This document shows, piece by piece, positions 43,238 through 50,939 of a stretch of DNA of 64,000 nucleotides. The notes under the pieces are model-generated. The model saw nothing but the letters and a program-made list of their open reading frames with translations. It was not told where the DNA came from and did no database searches. The stretch comes from JAJTHB01 sp033763775 (GTDB lineage: Bacteria; Pseudomonadota; Alphaproteobacteria; Rickettsiales; SXRF01), in the NCBI GenBank assembly GCA_033763775.1, contig JANRJW010000003.1, forward strand, positions 62,001 to 126,000, given 5' to 3'. A program made the position numbers and the translations under genes. How positions within the stretch are numbered: position 1 is the first letter of the stretch; each line of letters begins with the position of its first letter.

Positions 43238-43873
43238 TCAGCGCCCTGACTTCACCTGTTTTTTCTTCTCGGCCACGTTGGGCTTCATTGGCTTGATAGC
43301 ATCCAGCTCGCGGTTAAGCTCCAGCACATGCACATAAGGTGCTGCAAAAAGTGTAGCAAAGCCGCGGCGCTCATGCAGACGGATAAGCGCTGTGAGTTCT
43401 TGATGCGACATACCGCGCGCTTTTGCCACGCGAGGAAGCTGAAAGAGCGCTGCATCAAGACTGATATGCGGGTCAAGACCACTGGCCGAGGCCGTGATCA
43501 AATCAATGGGCACACGCTGCTGGGAATCAGCCGGGTGATGCTGCTTGAGCAGCGCGATACGCGCTGCCATCTGCTCACCAAGCAGCGGGTTTGACATGCC
43601 GAGATTGGATCCGCCAGAAGCTGCTGGATTGTAAGGCGGCGTGGTGGCGGATGGCCGCCCCCAGAAATAATGCGGCATGCTGAATTGCTGGCCAATCAAC
43701 TTGGAGCCCACCACCTGACCGCCCACTTCCACCAGCGAGCCATCCGCGCGCTTAGAAAAAGCAAGCTGAGCAGCGCCGGTAATAAGCAGCGGGTAGCCAG
43801 CGCCGAGCAGCAGTGTCAGCAGCAACACAAGCATGAAGGCCGGACGAACTGTGGCAATCAAGGCGCGCATCAC
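43238..43873 (-). CDS. kdpC: K+-transporting ATPase subunit C
   Basis: 211 residues, one N-terminal membrane helix (FMLVLLLTLLLGAGYPLLITG) and a periplasmic domain with the family blocks GSKLIGQQFSMPHYFWGRPSATTPPYNPAASGGSNLG, DLITASASGLDPHISLDAALFQ and VLELNRELD. KdpC assists K+ binding and ATP affinity of the pump. Its ATG overlaps the kdpB stop by four bases. Confidence 0.97.
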   Translation of the reverse strand: MMRALIATVRPAFMLVLLLTLLLGAGYPLLITGAAQLAFSKRADGSLVEVGGQVVGSKLIGQQFSMPHYFWGRPSATTPPYNPAASGGSNLGMSNPLLGEQMAARIALLKQHHPADSQQRVPIDLITASASGLDPHISLDAALFQLPRVAKARGMSHQELTALIRLHERRGFATLFAAPYVHVLELNRELDAIKPMKPNVAEKKKQVKSGR

Positions 43874-45924
43874 GAAACCCCCATCGCGGCGAGCAGCAAA
43901 TCAATCGCCTTGATGCCGATAAATGGCACCACCAGCCCGCCAAGACCATAGACCAGCAGGTTATGGCGCAGCAGCGCAGCAGCCCCCACCGGACGATAGG
44001 CGACGCCTTTCAGCGCCAGCGGAATCAGCGCGATGATGATCAGCGCGTTAAAGATAATCGCAGATAGCATGGCGGAAATGGGTGAGGTCAGCTGCATGAT
44101 GTTAAACACGGAAAGCTGCGGATAGGTGCTGGCAAAAGCCGCCGGAATAATCGCAAAATATTTTGCAAGGTCGTTGGCGATAGAAAACGTTGTCAGCGAG
44201 CCGCGCGTCATCAGCAGCTGTTTGCCGATTTCGACAATTTCAATCAGCTTGGTCGGGTCAGAATCAAGGTCGATCATGTTGCCGGCTTCCTTGGCTGCCT
44301 GTGTGCCAGAATTCATCACCACCGCCACATCCGACTGCGCGAGCGCCGGCGCATCATTAGTGCCATCGCCCACCATGGCCACCAGTTCACCGCCTGTCTG
44401 CATTTTGCGGATCAGCTTGAGCTTGGCTTCCGGCGTTGCCTGTGCAAGGTAATCATCCACCCCCGCCTCGGCCGCAATCGCGGCCGCCGTAAGCGGGTTG
44501 TCACCCGTGATCATGATGCTCTTAATGCCCATTTTGCGCAGGTCAGCAAGGCGTTCCTTGATGCCGGACTTCACCACATCTTTAAGATGCACGACTCCCA
44601 GCACCTTGCCCCCATCCACCACCACCAGCGGGGTGCCACCGCTGCGACCCACATCATCCACGCGGCGGCGAACATAGTCCGAAAGTTTGGTTCCTGATTT
44701 AGCCAGATAGTTCTCAATGGCATCGGCCGCGCCTTTCAGCACGTCACGGCTGCCAATGCGAAGGCCGCTGGTGCGTGTTTCCGCCGAAAATTCGATTAGC
44801 TCGGCGCCGCTCGGCACACCGGACGCATCCGAAATATTATATTTATTCTTGGTGAGGATGACGATGCTTTTGCCCTCGGGAGTCTGGTCTGCGAGCGAGG
44901 AAAGCTGCGCCGCCTCTGCAAGCACCACCACCGACACACCTTCCGCCGGAATCAAGTCATCCGCCTGACGGTTGCCATGGGTGATGGTGCCGGTTTTATC
45001 CAGCAGCAGCACATTCACATCCCCCGCCGCCTCCACCGCCCGCCCCGAAGAAGCAATCACATTCGCAGCAAGCAGCCGGTTCATGCCGGCAATACCAATC
45101 GCGGAAAGCAGCCCGCCAATCGTGGTCGGCGCAAGGCACACCAGTAGCGCAATCAGAATTGTCAGACTTACCACCTCGCCCGCCCCTGCTTTTTCCACGC
45201 TGTAGATGGAAAATGGCAGCAGAGTGATGACGGCCAGCAGGAACATCAGCGTCAGCCCCGCAAGCAGGATAGACAGCGCGATTTCGTTTGGCGTTTTCTG
45301 ACGCTTAGCGCCCTCCACCAGCGACACCATGCGATCAATGAAGCTTTCCCCGGCATTGGCGGTGATACGCACCACCAGCCAGTCTGAAAGCACGCGTGTG
45401 CCGCCAGTCACGGCATCGCAATCGCCGCCGGATTCACGAATCACCGGCGCGCTTTCGCCAGTAATCGCGCTTTCATCGACCGAGGCAATGCCGTGGGTCA
45501 CCTGCCCGTCGCCGGGCACAAAATCCCCCGCTTCGATCAGCACAAGATCATCTTTGCTCAGCGAAGAAGCCGGCACTATTTTGTAATCCTTGCGGCTATC
45601 AGCAGATTTAATTTTTTTCGCGCTCACTTCCTTGCGCAGCGCGCGCAGCGATTCAGCCTGCGCCTTGCCACGGCCTTCTGCCACACTCTCGGCAAAATTG
45701 GCAAAGATCACCGTAAACCACAGCCAGAACGCCACCCACAGCACAAACCACGCGGGTTCATGGCTGCTGTCCCCCAGCCATAGCTTCTGCACATACAGCG
45801 CGCTGGTGACAATCGCCGCCACATACACCACAAACATTACCGGGTTGCGCAGCTGCACACGCGGCGATAGCTTAGCAAACGAAGCAGCCAGCGCCGAACG
45901 CATATCCAGCGATGAAGTTTTCAT
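43870..45924 (-). CDS. kdpB: K+-transporting P-type ATPase subunit B
   Basis: The ATP-hydrolysing subunit, 684 residues. Phosphorylation site LLLDKTGTITHGN, actuator TGES (AITGESAPV), hinge MVGDGTNDAPALAQSDVAV. The ATG at 45924 (MKTSSLDMRSALAAS) overlaps the kdpA stop as ATGA; the open frame runs 69 codons further upstream inside kdpA, but that part reads as shadow sequence. Translational coupling A-B-C matches the fixed stoichiometry of the pump. Confidence 0.97.
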   Translation of the reverse strand: MKTSSLDMRSALAASFAKLSPRVQLRNPVMFVVYVAAIVTSALYVQKLWLGDSSHEPAWFVLWVAFWLWFTVIFANFAESVAEGRGKAQAESLRALRKEVSAKKIKSADSRKDYKIVPASSLSKDDLVLIEAGDFVPGDGQVTHGIASVDESAITGESAPVIRESGGDCDAVTGGTRVLSDWLVVRITANAGESFIDRMVSLVEGAKRQKTPNEIALSILLAGLTLMFLLAVITLLPFSIYSVEKAGAGEVVSLTILIALLVCLAPTTIGGLLSAIGIAGMNRLLAANVIASSGRAVEAAGDVNVLLLDKTGTITHGNRQADDLIPAEGVSVVVLAEAAQLSSLADQTPEGKSIVILTKNKYNISDASGVPSGAELIEFSAETRTSGLRIGSRDVLKGAADAIENYLAKSGTKLSDYVRRRVDDVGRSGGTPLVVVDGGKVLGVVHLKDVVKSGIKERLADLRKMGIKSIMITGDNPLTAAAIAAEAGVDDYLAQATPEAKLKLIRKMQTGGELVAMVGDGTNDAPALAQSDVAVVMNSGTQAAKEAGNMIDLDSDPTKLIEIVEIGKQLLMTRGSLTTFSIANDLAKYFAIIPAAFASTYPQLSVFNIMQLTSPISAMLSAIIFNALIIIALIPLALKGVAYRPVGAAALLRHNLLVYGLGGLVVPFIGIKAIDLLLAAMGVS

Positions 45925-47624
45925 GGCACAGCTCCCTGAAGCAGCACATAATCCGCCAGCGGCCCCAGCGCCCATGAGGGTACATAGGTCAGCACATCCA
46001 GCAGCACCACGACCCCGGCAAGCATGCTGGTAAATAGCAGCGTGGTGGTGGGCAGCGTGCCTGCCCCTGCGGGCGTGGCAGATTTGGTTGCCAGTGATCC
46101 CGCCAGCGCCAGCACCGGAATCATCACCCAATAGCGCCCCACAAACATGGCAACGCCCAGAAGTATATTATAAAAGGTCGAGTTCGCACTCAGGCCGGCA
46201 AAGGCGCTGCCATTATTGTTGCTGGCGGAAGAGAGCGCATAAAGCACTTCGGTGAAGCCGTGCGCGCCGGGGTTTAAGATACCGCTCCTGCCTGCCTCAG
46301 TGGAGATGGCAATTGCGGTGCCGGCAAGCACCATCGATGCCGGAATAATCACCACCAGCGAGGCCATTTTAATTTCAAAGGCGCCAATTTTTTTGCCAAG
46401 ATATTCAGGCGTGCGCCCCACCATCAACCCGCCGATGAAAACCGTAAGCAGCACATAGACCGCCATGCCATAAAGACCGCTACCCACACCGCCATACACC
46501 ACCTCGCCAAACTGAATAAATAGCAGCGGTATCAGGCCGGAAAGCGGCGCAAACGAAGCATGCATGGCATTGACCGAACCGTTGGAGGTCGCCGTAGTGG
46601 ACACCGCCCACATGGCGGAGCTCGCCGCGCCAAAGCGCACCTCTTTACCTTCCATGTTACCTTGTGCGCTATCGACAATCGCACTATCGAGTGTTGGGTT
46701 GGGTCTGAGTTCGCCATAAGCGGCCAGTAGCGCCAGTGGCACAAAAATAATGGTCATCGCGGAAAACAGCACCCAGCCTTGCCTGCGATCCCCTACCATG
46801 ACGCCAAAAAGATAGGTAAATGAGGCGGGAATCAGCAGAATCGAAAGAATCTGGATAAGGTTGGTGTAGGCATTCGGATTTTCAAAGGGATGCGCCGCAT
46901 TCGCATTGAAAAAACCGCCCCCATTACTACCCAGCATTTTGATTGCCACCTGCGATGCTGCTGGCCCCTGCGCAATCAGCCCCTCCTGCCCTTCGAGCGA
47001 AAGATAAGGCGTGTAGGCAAGCAGATTCTGAACCACCCCTTGCGATGCAAGAAACAGCGCAAACAGCACTGATAGCGGCAGCAGAATATAAAGAATACTT
47101 CGCACGACATCGACCCAGGCGTTGCCCAGCGTATCGCTGCGCTTGCGGCTGATGCCGCGGCACAGCGCCACCGCCACCGCCATACCCGTGGCGGCAGAAA
47201 GAAAGTTCTGCACCGTAAGCCCCGCCATCTGAGAAAAATAGCTCAGTGTGGTCTCGCCGCCATAGCTTTGCCAATTCGTGTTGGTGACAAAGCTCATCGC
47301 AACGTTAAATGCCAAATCCGGCGCAAGCGCGGGCATGTTCTGAGGGTTCAGCGGCAGCAGATGCTGCGACAGCAGCATGGCGTATAATACAAGAAAGCTG
47401 ACCGCACCCAGCATTAAAATAGCGGCAGCATATTGCTTCCAGCTCATCTCCTCATCGGCGCGCACGCCGCAGCAGCGATAAATTCCGCGCTCCAGCCAGC
47501 CAAGCGGCAGCTCCAGCAGCAGCGCGCGGCGCATGTAAACGCGCGCCATGTACCAGCCAAGCGGTTTGATGCACAGAGCAATCACCAGCAAACAGAAGGC
47601 GATATAGAAGAAAGCGTATGTCAT
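45921..47624 (-). CDS. kdpA: K+-transporting ATPase subunit A
   Basis: The K+-binding channel-like subunit of the SKT superfamily: 567 residues, about ten membrane helices and four selectivity-filter-like loops (TNTNWQSYGGE, GSNGGGFFNANAAHPFENP, TTATSNGSVNAM, SASNNNGSAFAG). PLGWYMARVY is the usual start region. Begins two bases before the kdpF stop region in a different frame. Confidence 0.97.
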   Translation of the reverse strand: MTYAFFYIAFCLLVIALCIKPLGWYMARVYMRRALLLELPLGWLERGIYRCCGVRADEEMSWKQYAAAILMLGAVSFLVLYAMLLSQHLLPLNPQNMPALAPDLAFNVAMSFVTNTNWQSYGGETTLSYFSQMAGLTVQNFLSAATGMAVAVALCRGISRKRSDTLGNAWVDVVRSILYILLPLSVLFALFLASQGVVQNLLAYTPYLSLEGQEGLIAQGPAASQVAIKMLGSNGGGFFNANAAHPFENPNAYTNLIQILSILLIPASFTYLFGVMVGDRRQGWVLFSAMTIIFVPLALLAAYGELRPNPTLDSAIVDSAQGNMEGKEVRFGAASSAMWAVSTTATSNGSVNAMHASFAPLSGLIPLLFIQFGEVVYGGVGSGLYGMAVYVLLTVFIGGLMVGRTPEYLGKKIGAFEIKMASLVVIIPASMVLAGTAIAISTEAGRSGILNPGAHGFTEVLYALSSASNNNGSAFAGLSANSTFYNILLGVAMFVGRYWVMIPVLALAGSLATKSATPAGAGTLPTTTLLFTSMLAGVVVLLDVLTYVPSWALGPLADYVLLQGAVP

Positions 47625-47625
47625 A

Positions 47626-47709
47626 TCAGGGGAAAAGTTCCGGTTTCAGCAGCGCCACCACCAGATAAATAAACAGAAGCGCAGAAATCACCGTAAGTAA
47701 GACCAGCAT
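47626..47709 (-). CDS. kdpF: K+-transporting ATPase subunit F (27 residues)
   Basis: A 27-codon frame immediately before kdpA, one base from its ATG. One membrane helix (MLVLLTVISALLFIYLVVAL) ends in LKPELFP, matching the LL(R/K)PE(K/R)F end of KdpF. CAGGAG lies nine bases upstream of the ATG. KdpF stabilises the KdpABC complex. Confidence 0.88.
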   Translation of the reverse strand: MLVLLTVISALLFIYLVVALLKPELFP

Positions 47710-47711
47710 TG

Positions 47712-47804
47712 CTATTTGCTCCTGAGCCGATCCAGCGACCAGACAAGCAAGGCGGCCGAAATAAAACCAACCATGGCCACACTACCGTAGAACAACGCTG
47801 CCAT
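47712..47804 (-). CDS. Small single-span membrane protein upstream of kdpF (30 residues)
   Basis: A 30-codon frame whose TAG is two bases before the kdpF ATG. It has an AAGGTGG ribosome site five bases before its ATG, one hydrophobic helix (ALFYGSVAMVGFISAALLVW) and a basic tail (SLDRLRSK). Length, topology and spacing mimic KdpF but the sequence differs and lacks the PE(K/L)F end. It begins 13 bases after the tRNA-Lys 3' end. Inferred to be a second small subunit or regulator of the Kdp pump. Confidence 0.55.
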   Translation of the reverse strand: MAALFYGSVAMVGFISAALLVWSLDRLRSK

Positions 47805-47816
47805 AACCACCTTCAG

Positions 47817-47892
47817 TGGTGATCCGGGCGGGAATCGAACCCGCGACAACCTGATTAAAAGTCAGGTGCTCTACCGACTGAGCTACCGGATC
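47817..47892 (-). tRNA. tRNA-Lys (TTT)
   Basis: A 76-base cloverleaf on the minus strand: acceptor GATCCGG with CCGGATC, A discriminator and encoded CCA; D-arm TAGCTCAGTCGGTAGAGCA; anticodon loop CTTTTAA (anticodon TTT); T-arm CGGGTTCGATTCCCG. It lies directly upstream of the kdp small genes on the same strand. Confidence 0.97.
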
Positions 47893-47960
47893 ATCGATGC
47901 GTAAAAGAGATTGGGACAATAAGGATTAAAGTGGTTTTGTCAACCACCTAAGATAAAAAA

Positions 47961-48278
47961 TTATTTCTGCTTCCAACTGCCATCTTCCGCCTGATATTGG
48001 GCGCCTGAGGGCAGTGCCGAAACAATCTGCTGCGCGGCAAGCCTGCCCACCACATCCACTGGCTGGCCATTTTCCTTGGAAATGCGCAGATACTCTATCT
48101 TTCGCTTGGCATTAATATCCGTTGCCAGCTCAATCACCTCCTTGGATTTGGCAATCGGCACAATATAGCCGTTTTGCCCTTCCCCCACCAGCCCCTGCGA
48201 CCTTGCAGCGGCTAAATCCAGCGCATAAGCGGGCAGCGAAATCATTGTCAGAACCATGATTAAGAGTGCTTTTTTCAT
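47961..48278 (-). CDS. ydbL: YdbL-like periplasmic protein (DUF1318)
   Basis: 105 residues with signal peptide (MKKALLIMVLTMISLPAYA) and the DUF1318 pattern LDLAAARSQGLVGEGQNGYI, INAKRKIEYLRISKENG, VGRLAAQQI. YdbL is encoded with YdbH and YnbE and appears to modulate YnbE assembly. Third gene of the ydbH-ynbE-ydbL set, nine bases after ynbE. Confidence 0.9.
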   Translation of the reverse strand: MKKALLIMVLTMISLPAYALDLAAARSQGLVGEGQNGYIVPIAKSKEVIELATDINAKRKIEYLRISKENGQPVDVVGRLAAQQIVSALPSGAQYQAEDGSWKQK

Positions 48279-48287
48279 GATAACCCC

Positions 48288-48473
48288 CTAGAAAATATCT
48301 TTATTTTTAGCAATGGACTGCTGCACATCGCGCTCAATTTCCACTTTTACCTTGTGCTCGATTTTCACATTCATGTTGATCTCAATCGGCTTGTCCGGCG
48401 CCTCGACCTTCACAGTGGGTGTGCATGCCATCAGCAAGGTGGGCAGTAAAACGATCAGGTGATTAGTTTTCAT
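48288..48473 (-). CDS. ynbE: YnbE-like lipoprotein
   Basis: 61 residues: lipobox LLMAC (Cys17), then TPTVKVEAPDKPIEINMNV and an alternating KIEHKVKVEIERDV strand. YnbE is an outer-membrane lipoprotein that joins YdbH, in E. coli forming an intermembrane bridge for phospholipid movement. Its ATG overlaps the ydbH stop by four bases. Confidence 0.88.
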   Translation of the reverse strand: MKTNHLIVLLPTLLMACTPTVKVEAPDKPIEINMNVKIEHKVKVEIERDVQQSIAKNKDIF

Positions 48474-49438
48474 GGCTGTTTCCGTTCGAGTAGCAGATCT
48501 GGGTTGATGCTGGGCATCACGCTGTGTTGAATCAGCTGTAGCACATCGCCGGAAAAATTCACATTCATTTTCACTTCACGGCCGTCATACAGGTCTGGGT
48601 TGCGGCCACGAAGCGCAAGCACAATTGACAGCTGGTCATGTTGCTGCGAGTCCAGCGCAAGTGAGAATTCCTGATAGTGAAAATTAGAAAGCACATCACG
48701 CAGCATGGTCATCTGTTCGTTGGTGGCGGGAATCACCTCCGGGGCGATTTTAACCACACCTTTTTCAAGCGTTTTGAGCTGACCGGAAGCGATCGTGATT
48801 TTTTTTCCATCCATCGTCAGCGGCAGCGAGCCGGAAACCACACCGGTTGCCAGCGCTTTTCCCGATGCCAGCATTTCCAGCAGCCGCTCAAGCGGCACTT
48901 TTTCGACCTGCAGCACGAATGAAACAGGCGGCGAACTGGCAAGATTGATCTGGATAAGGTCGCTTTTTAAGTGCCCTCCCTGCCATGGCAGCGAAACACC
49001 GCGAATCACAAGTTGCTGGCCGCTAAGCATCCAATTCATTCGATATTGATCATCTTTACTGAAAACTCCGCCCTCCAGCGAAGCCGTGCCATTCTCATAG
49101 CTCCATGCACCCTTGCCTGCGAGCGGCGGCACCGCCAGAAAGCTGGCGGGCGGCACCAACCCTTCCAGCGCCCAGCTGCCTTTGAAACCACCGCCACTCT
49201 GGCTGTAATCGATGGTCAGCTTATCAGCAGAAATCTTAGGTTCCTTAAGCGCAATGTCACGCACAACCGCGCGGGAAAGCGATACAGATTCCAGTGTAAA
49301 CTCCGCTGCGGGAAGCCCCGCCAGCGCCATCCGCTGCTTAATCTGCTGCTCAAGCAGCTTGTTGATGGGCAGCAAATTAATAAGCATGGCCAAAATCACT
49401 ATCAATAAAAACAGTGCGACGCCAAATCTACGCATCAT
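48470..49438 (-). CDS. ydbH: YdbH-like AsmA-superfamily protein, short form
   Basis: About 322 residues with one N-terminal membrane helix (VALFLLIVILAMLINLLPI) and a beta-rich periplasmic part ending in the YdbH C-terminal block (VVKIAPEVIPATNEQMTMLRD, LSNFHYQEFSLALDS, GRNPDLYDGREVKMNVNFSG). E. coli YdbH is nearly 880 residues, so this keeps mostly the C-terminal, YnbE-contacting end. The start is taken at the ATGATG overlapping the tgt stop by 11 bases (preceded by GGGAAAGAG); a frame from 49474 is open. Confidence 0.82.
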   Translation of the reverse strand: MMRRFGVALFLLIVILAMLINLLPINKLLEQQIKQRMALAGLPAAEFTLESVSLSRAVVRDIALKEPKISADKLTIDYSQSGGGFKGSWALEGLVPPASFLAVPPLAGKGAWSYENGTASLEGGVFSKDDQYRMNWMLSGQQLVIRGVSLPWQGGHLKSDLIQINLASSPPVSFVLQVEKVPLERLLEMLASGKALATGVVSGSLPLTMDGKKITIASGQLKTLEKGVVKIAPEVIPATNEQMTMLRDVLSNFHYQEFSLALDSQQHDQLSIVLALRGRNPDLYDGREVKMNVNFSGDVLQLIQHSVMPSINPDLLLERKQP

Positions 49439-50546
49439 CTCTTTCCCGGTACCGCGCAAGGAAGCGCGCTGCAAACTCAGTCAGCATGCCATCGCTGATG
49501 GCGGCGCGCAGCCCCTGCATCAGCGTCTGGTAAAATGTCAGGTTGTGCCAGGTCAGCAGCATGGGCCCCAGCATTTCATCCGCTTTGAAGAGATGGTGCA
49601 GGTAAGCGCGGCTGTAGCTTTTGCAACATGGACACGGGCAGCCCTCCATCAGCGGCGCGGGATCATCGGCAAACTTGGCATTTTTGATGTTATGCTCGCC
49701 AGTATCGGTGTAAGCGCGGGCATTGCGGCCAGAGCGCGTGGGAATCACGCAATCAAACATATCTACGCCGCGCAGCACCGCGCCGATAATATCATCGGGC
49801 TTGCCCACACCCATCAGGTAGCGTGGGGCATGCTCGGGCATATGTGGCATGGTGCTATCCAGCACGTTAAACATCACCTCCTGCCCCTCACCCACCGCCA
49901 GCCCGCCAATCGCGTAGCCATCAAATTCCATGGATTTGAGCGCGGCGGCAGACTCTTCGCGCAGATCCGCATAAATACTGCCCTGCACAATGCCAAACAG
50001 CCCGTAACCTGCGCGCGGTTTAAACGCCTCCTTGGAGCGCAGCGCCCAGCGCATTGACAGCTCCATGGATTCTTTCGCCTGCTGGTGCGTCGCCGGATAA
50101 GGCGTGCATTCGTCAAACGCCATGGTGATATCGCTGCCCAGCAGATGCTGAATTTCGATCGAGCGCTCCGGCGTCAGCTCATACGTCGTGCCGTCAAGGT
50201 GCGATTGAAACACAACGCCGCGCTCGCTCATTTTTCTGAGCTTTGACAGCGACATCACCTGAAACCCGCCCGAGTCGGTGAGAATCGGCTTATCCCAGTT
50301 CATAAACTGGTGCAGGCCGCCAAGCTTGGCGATGCGCTCGGCGGTTGGCCTGAGCATCAGATGGTAGGTGTTACCGAGGATAATATCCGCGCCCGTCTGC
50401 TTCACGGATTCAGGCAGCATCGCCTTCACGGTGGCCGCGGTGCCTACGGGCATGAAAGCTGGGGTGCGTATCTCGCCATGCGCTGTGGCCAATACGCCAA
50501 GGCGGGCATTGCCCGAATGATGATGGATGGTGAATGTGGTTGTCAT
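49428..50546 (-). CDS. tgt: Queuine/preQ1 tRNA-guanine transglycosylase
   Basis: Exchanges guanine 34 for preQ1 in GUN-anticodon tRNAs. 372 residues: VGTAATVKAMLPESV, LGNTYHLMLRP, DSGGFQVMSLS (catalytic Asp), GLAVGEGQ, the nucleophile-bearing FDCVIPTRSGRNARAYT, and the zinc site CPCPCCKSYSRAYLHHL. It lies near queA, another queuosine gene, but a glutamine-synthetase-like gene on the other strand separates them. Confidence 0.97.
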   Translation of the reverse strand: MTTTFTIHHHSGNARLGVLATAHGEIRTPAFMPVGTAATVKAMLPESVKQTGADIILGNTYHLMLRPTAERIAKLGGLHQFMNWDKPILTDSGGFQVMSLSKLRKMSERGVVFQSHLDGTTYELTPERSIEIQHLLGSDITMAFDECTPYPATHQQAKESMELSMRWALRSKEAFKPRAGYGLFGIVQGSIYADLREESAAALKSMEFDGYAIGGLAVGEGQEVMFNVLDSTMPHMPEHAPRYLMGVGKPDDIIGAVLRGVDMFDCVIPTRSGRNARAYTDTGEHNIKNAKFADDPAPLMEGCPCPCCKSYSRAYLHHLFKADEMLGPMLLTWHNLTFYQTLMQGLRAAISDGMLTEFAARFLARYRERDDA

Positions 50547-50582
50547 CCGGCATTGCTAGCCGCAAGAACTACCGCACGCAAC

Positions 50583-50822
50583 CTACTTCTTAACGATTTT
50601 CTTCTGCAGCGACGGAATTTTATCAATCTGCATCGCCGCCCATATGGTGGCCACACCCGCGCCCGCACCGGCAAGAATCTGAGCAACAGTGCCCTCTGCC
50701 AGCGATGCGGCAACATAAGAAACAATAAACACCACCGGCACGCCAACAATAAACTTCGCCCAGAAACAATAGTTGAAACCGCCCGTTGCGCAGCTCTTGG
50801 TATCATTGGTTGCATCAGTCAT
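50583..50822 (-). CDS. Small hypothetical membrane protein (79 residues)
   Basis: Not recognised. From the ATG at 50822, preceded by GGAGG six bases upstream: a short hydrophilic start (MTDATNDTKSCATGG), a first helix (FIVGVPVVFIVSYVAASLA), a second Gly/Ala-rich helix (VAQILAGAGAGVATIWAAM) and a basic tail (DKIPSLQKKIVKK). The strong ribosome site supports a real gene. It sits alone between tgt and a divergent gene. Confidence 0.65.
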   Translation of the reverse strand: MTDATNDTKSCATGGFNYCFWAKFIVGVPVVFIVSYVAASLAEGTVAQILAGAGAGVATIWAAMQIDKIPSLQKKIVKK

Positions 50823-50927
50823 ACGATCCTCCCTTTTGCCATAGACTTTAAGCGATATTGCCAGCCCCCTCAAACAGAACCAGCAAAAACAGCCGCAATC
50901 TTCATCAAACTGTCACAATTCTTTCGC

Positions 50928-50933
50928 TATAAT
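50928..50933 (+). promoter_or_regulatory. -10 element of a probable leaderless promoter
   Basis: TATAAT ends six bases before the ATG of the glutamine-synthetase-like gene. With the usual spacing, transcription would start at or next to the A of the ATG, and no Shine-Dalgarno sequence precedes the codon. The -35 is weak (TTCATC or nearby). This combination suggests a leaderless mRNA. Confidence 0.5.
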
Positions 50934-50939
50934 GCTTTC

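Noticed and set aside
45925..46131. 69-codon N-terminal extension of kdpB
   Set aside because: It lies inside kdpA in another frame, is not protein-like, and the ATGA overlap at 45924 gives the family start.
50310..50939. 210-codon upstream extension of the GS-like protein
   Set aside because: It covers the antisense of tgt and a small gene; the GS-like domain and the promoter both point to the ATG at 50940.
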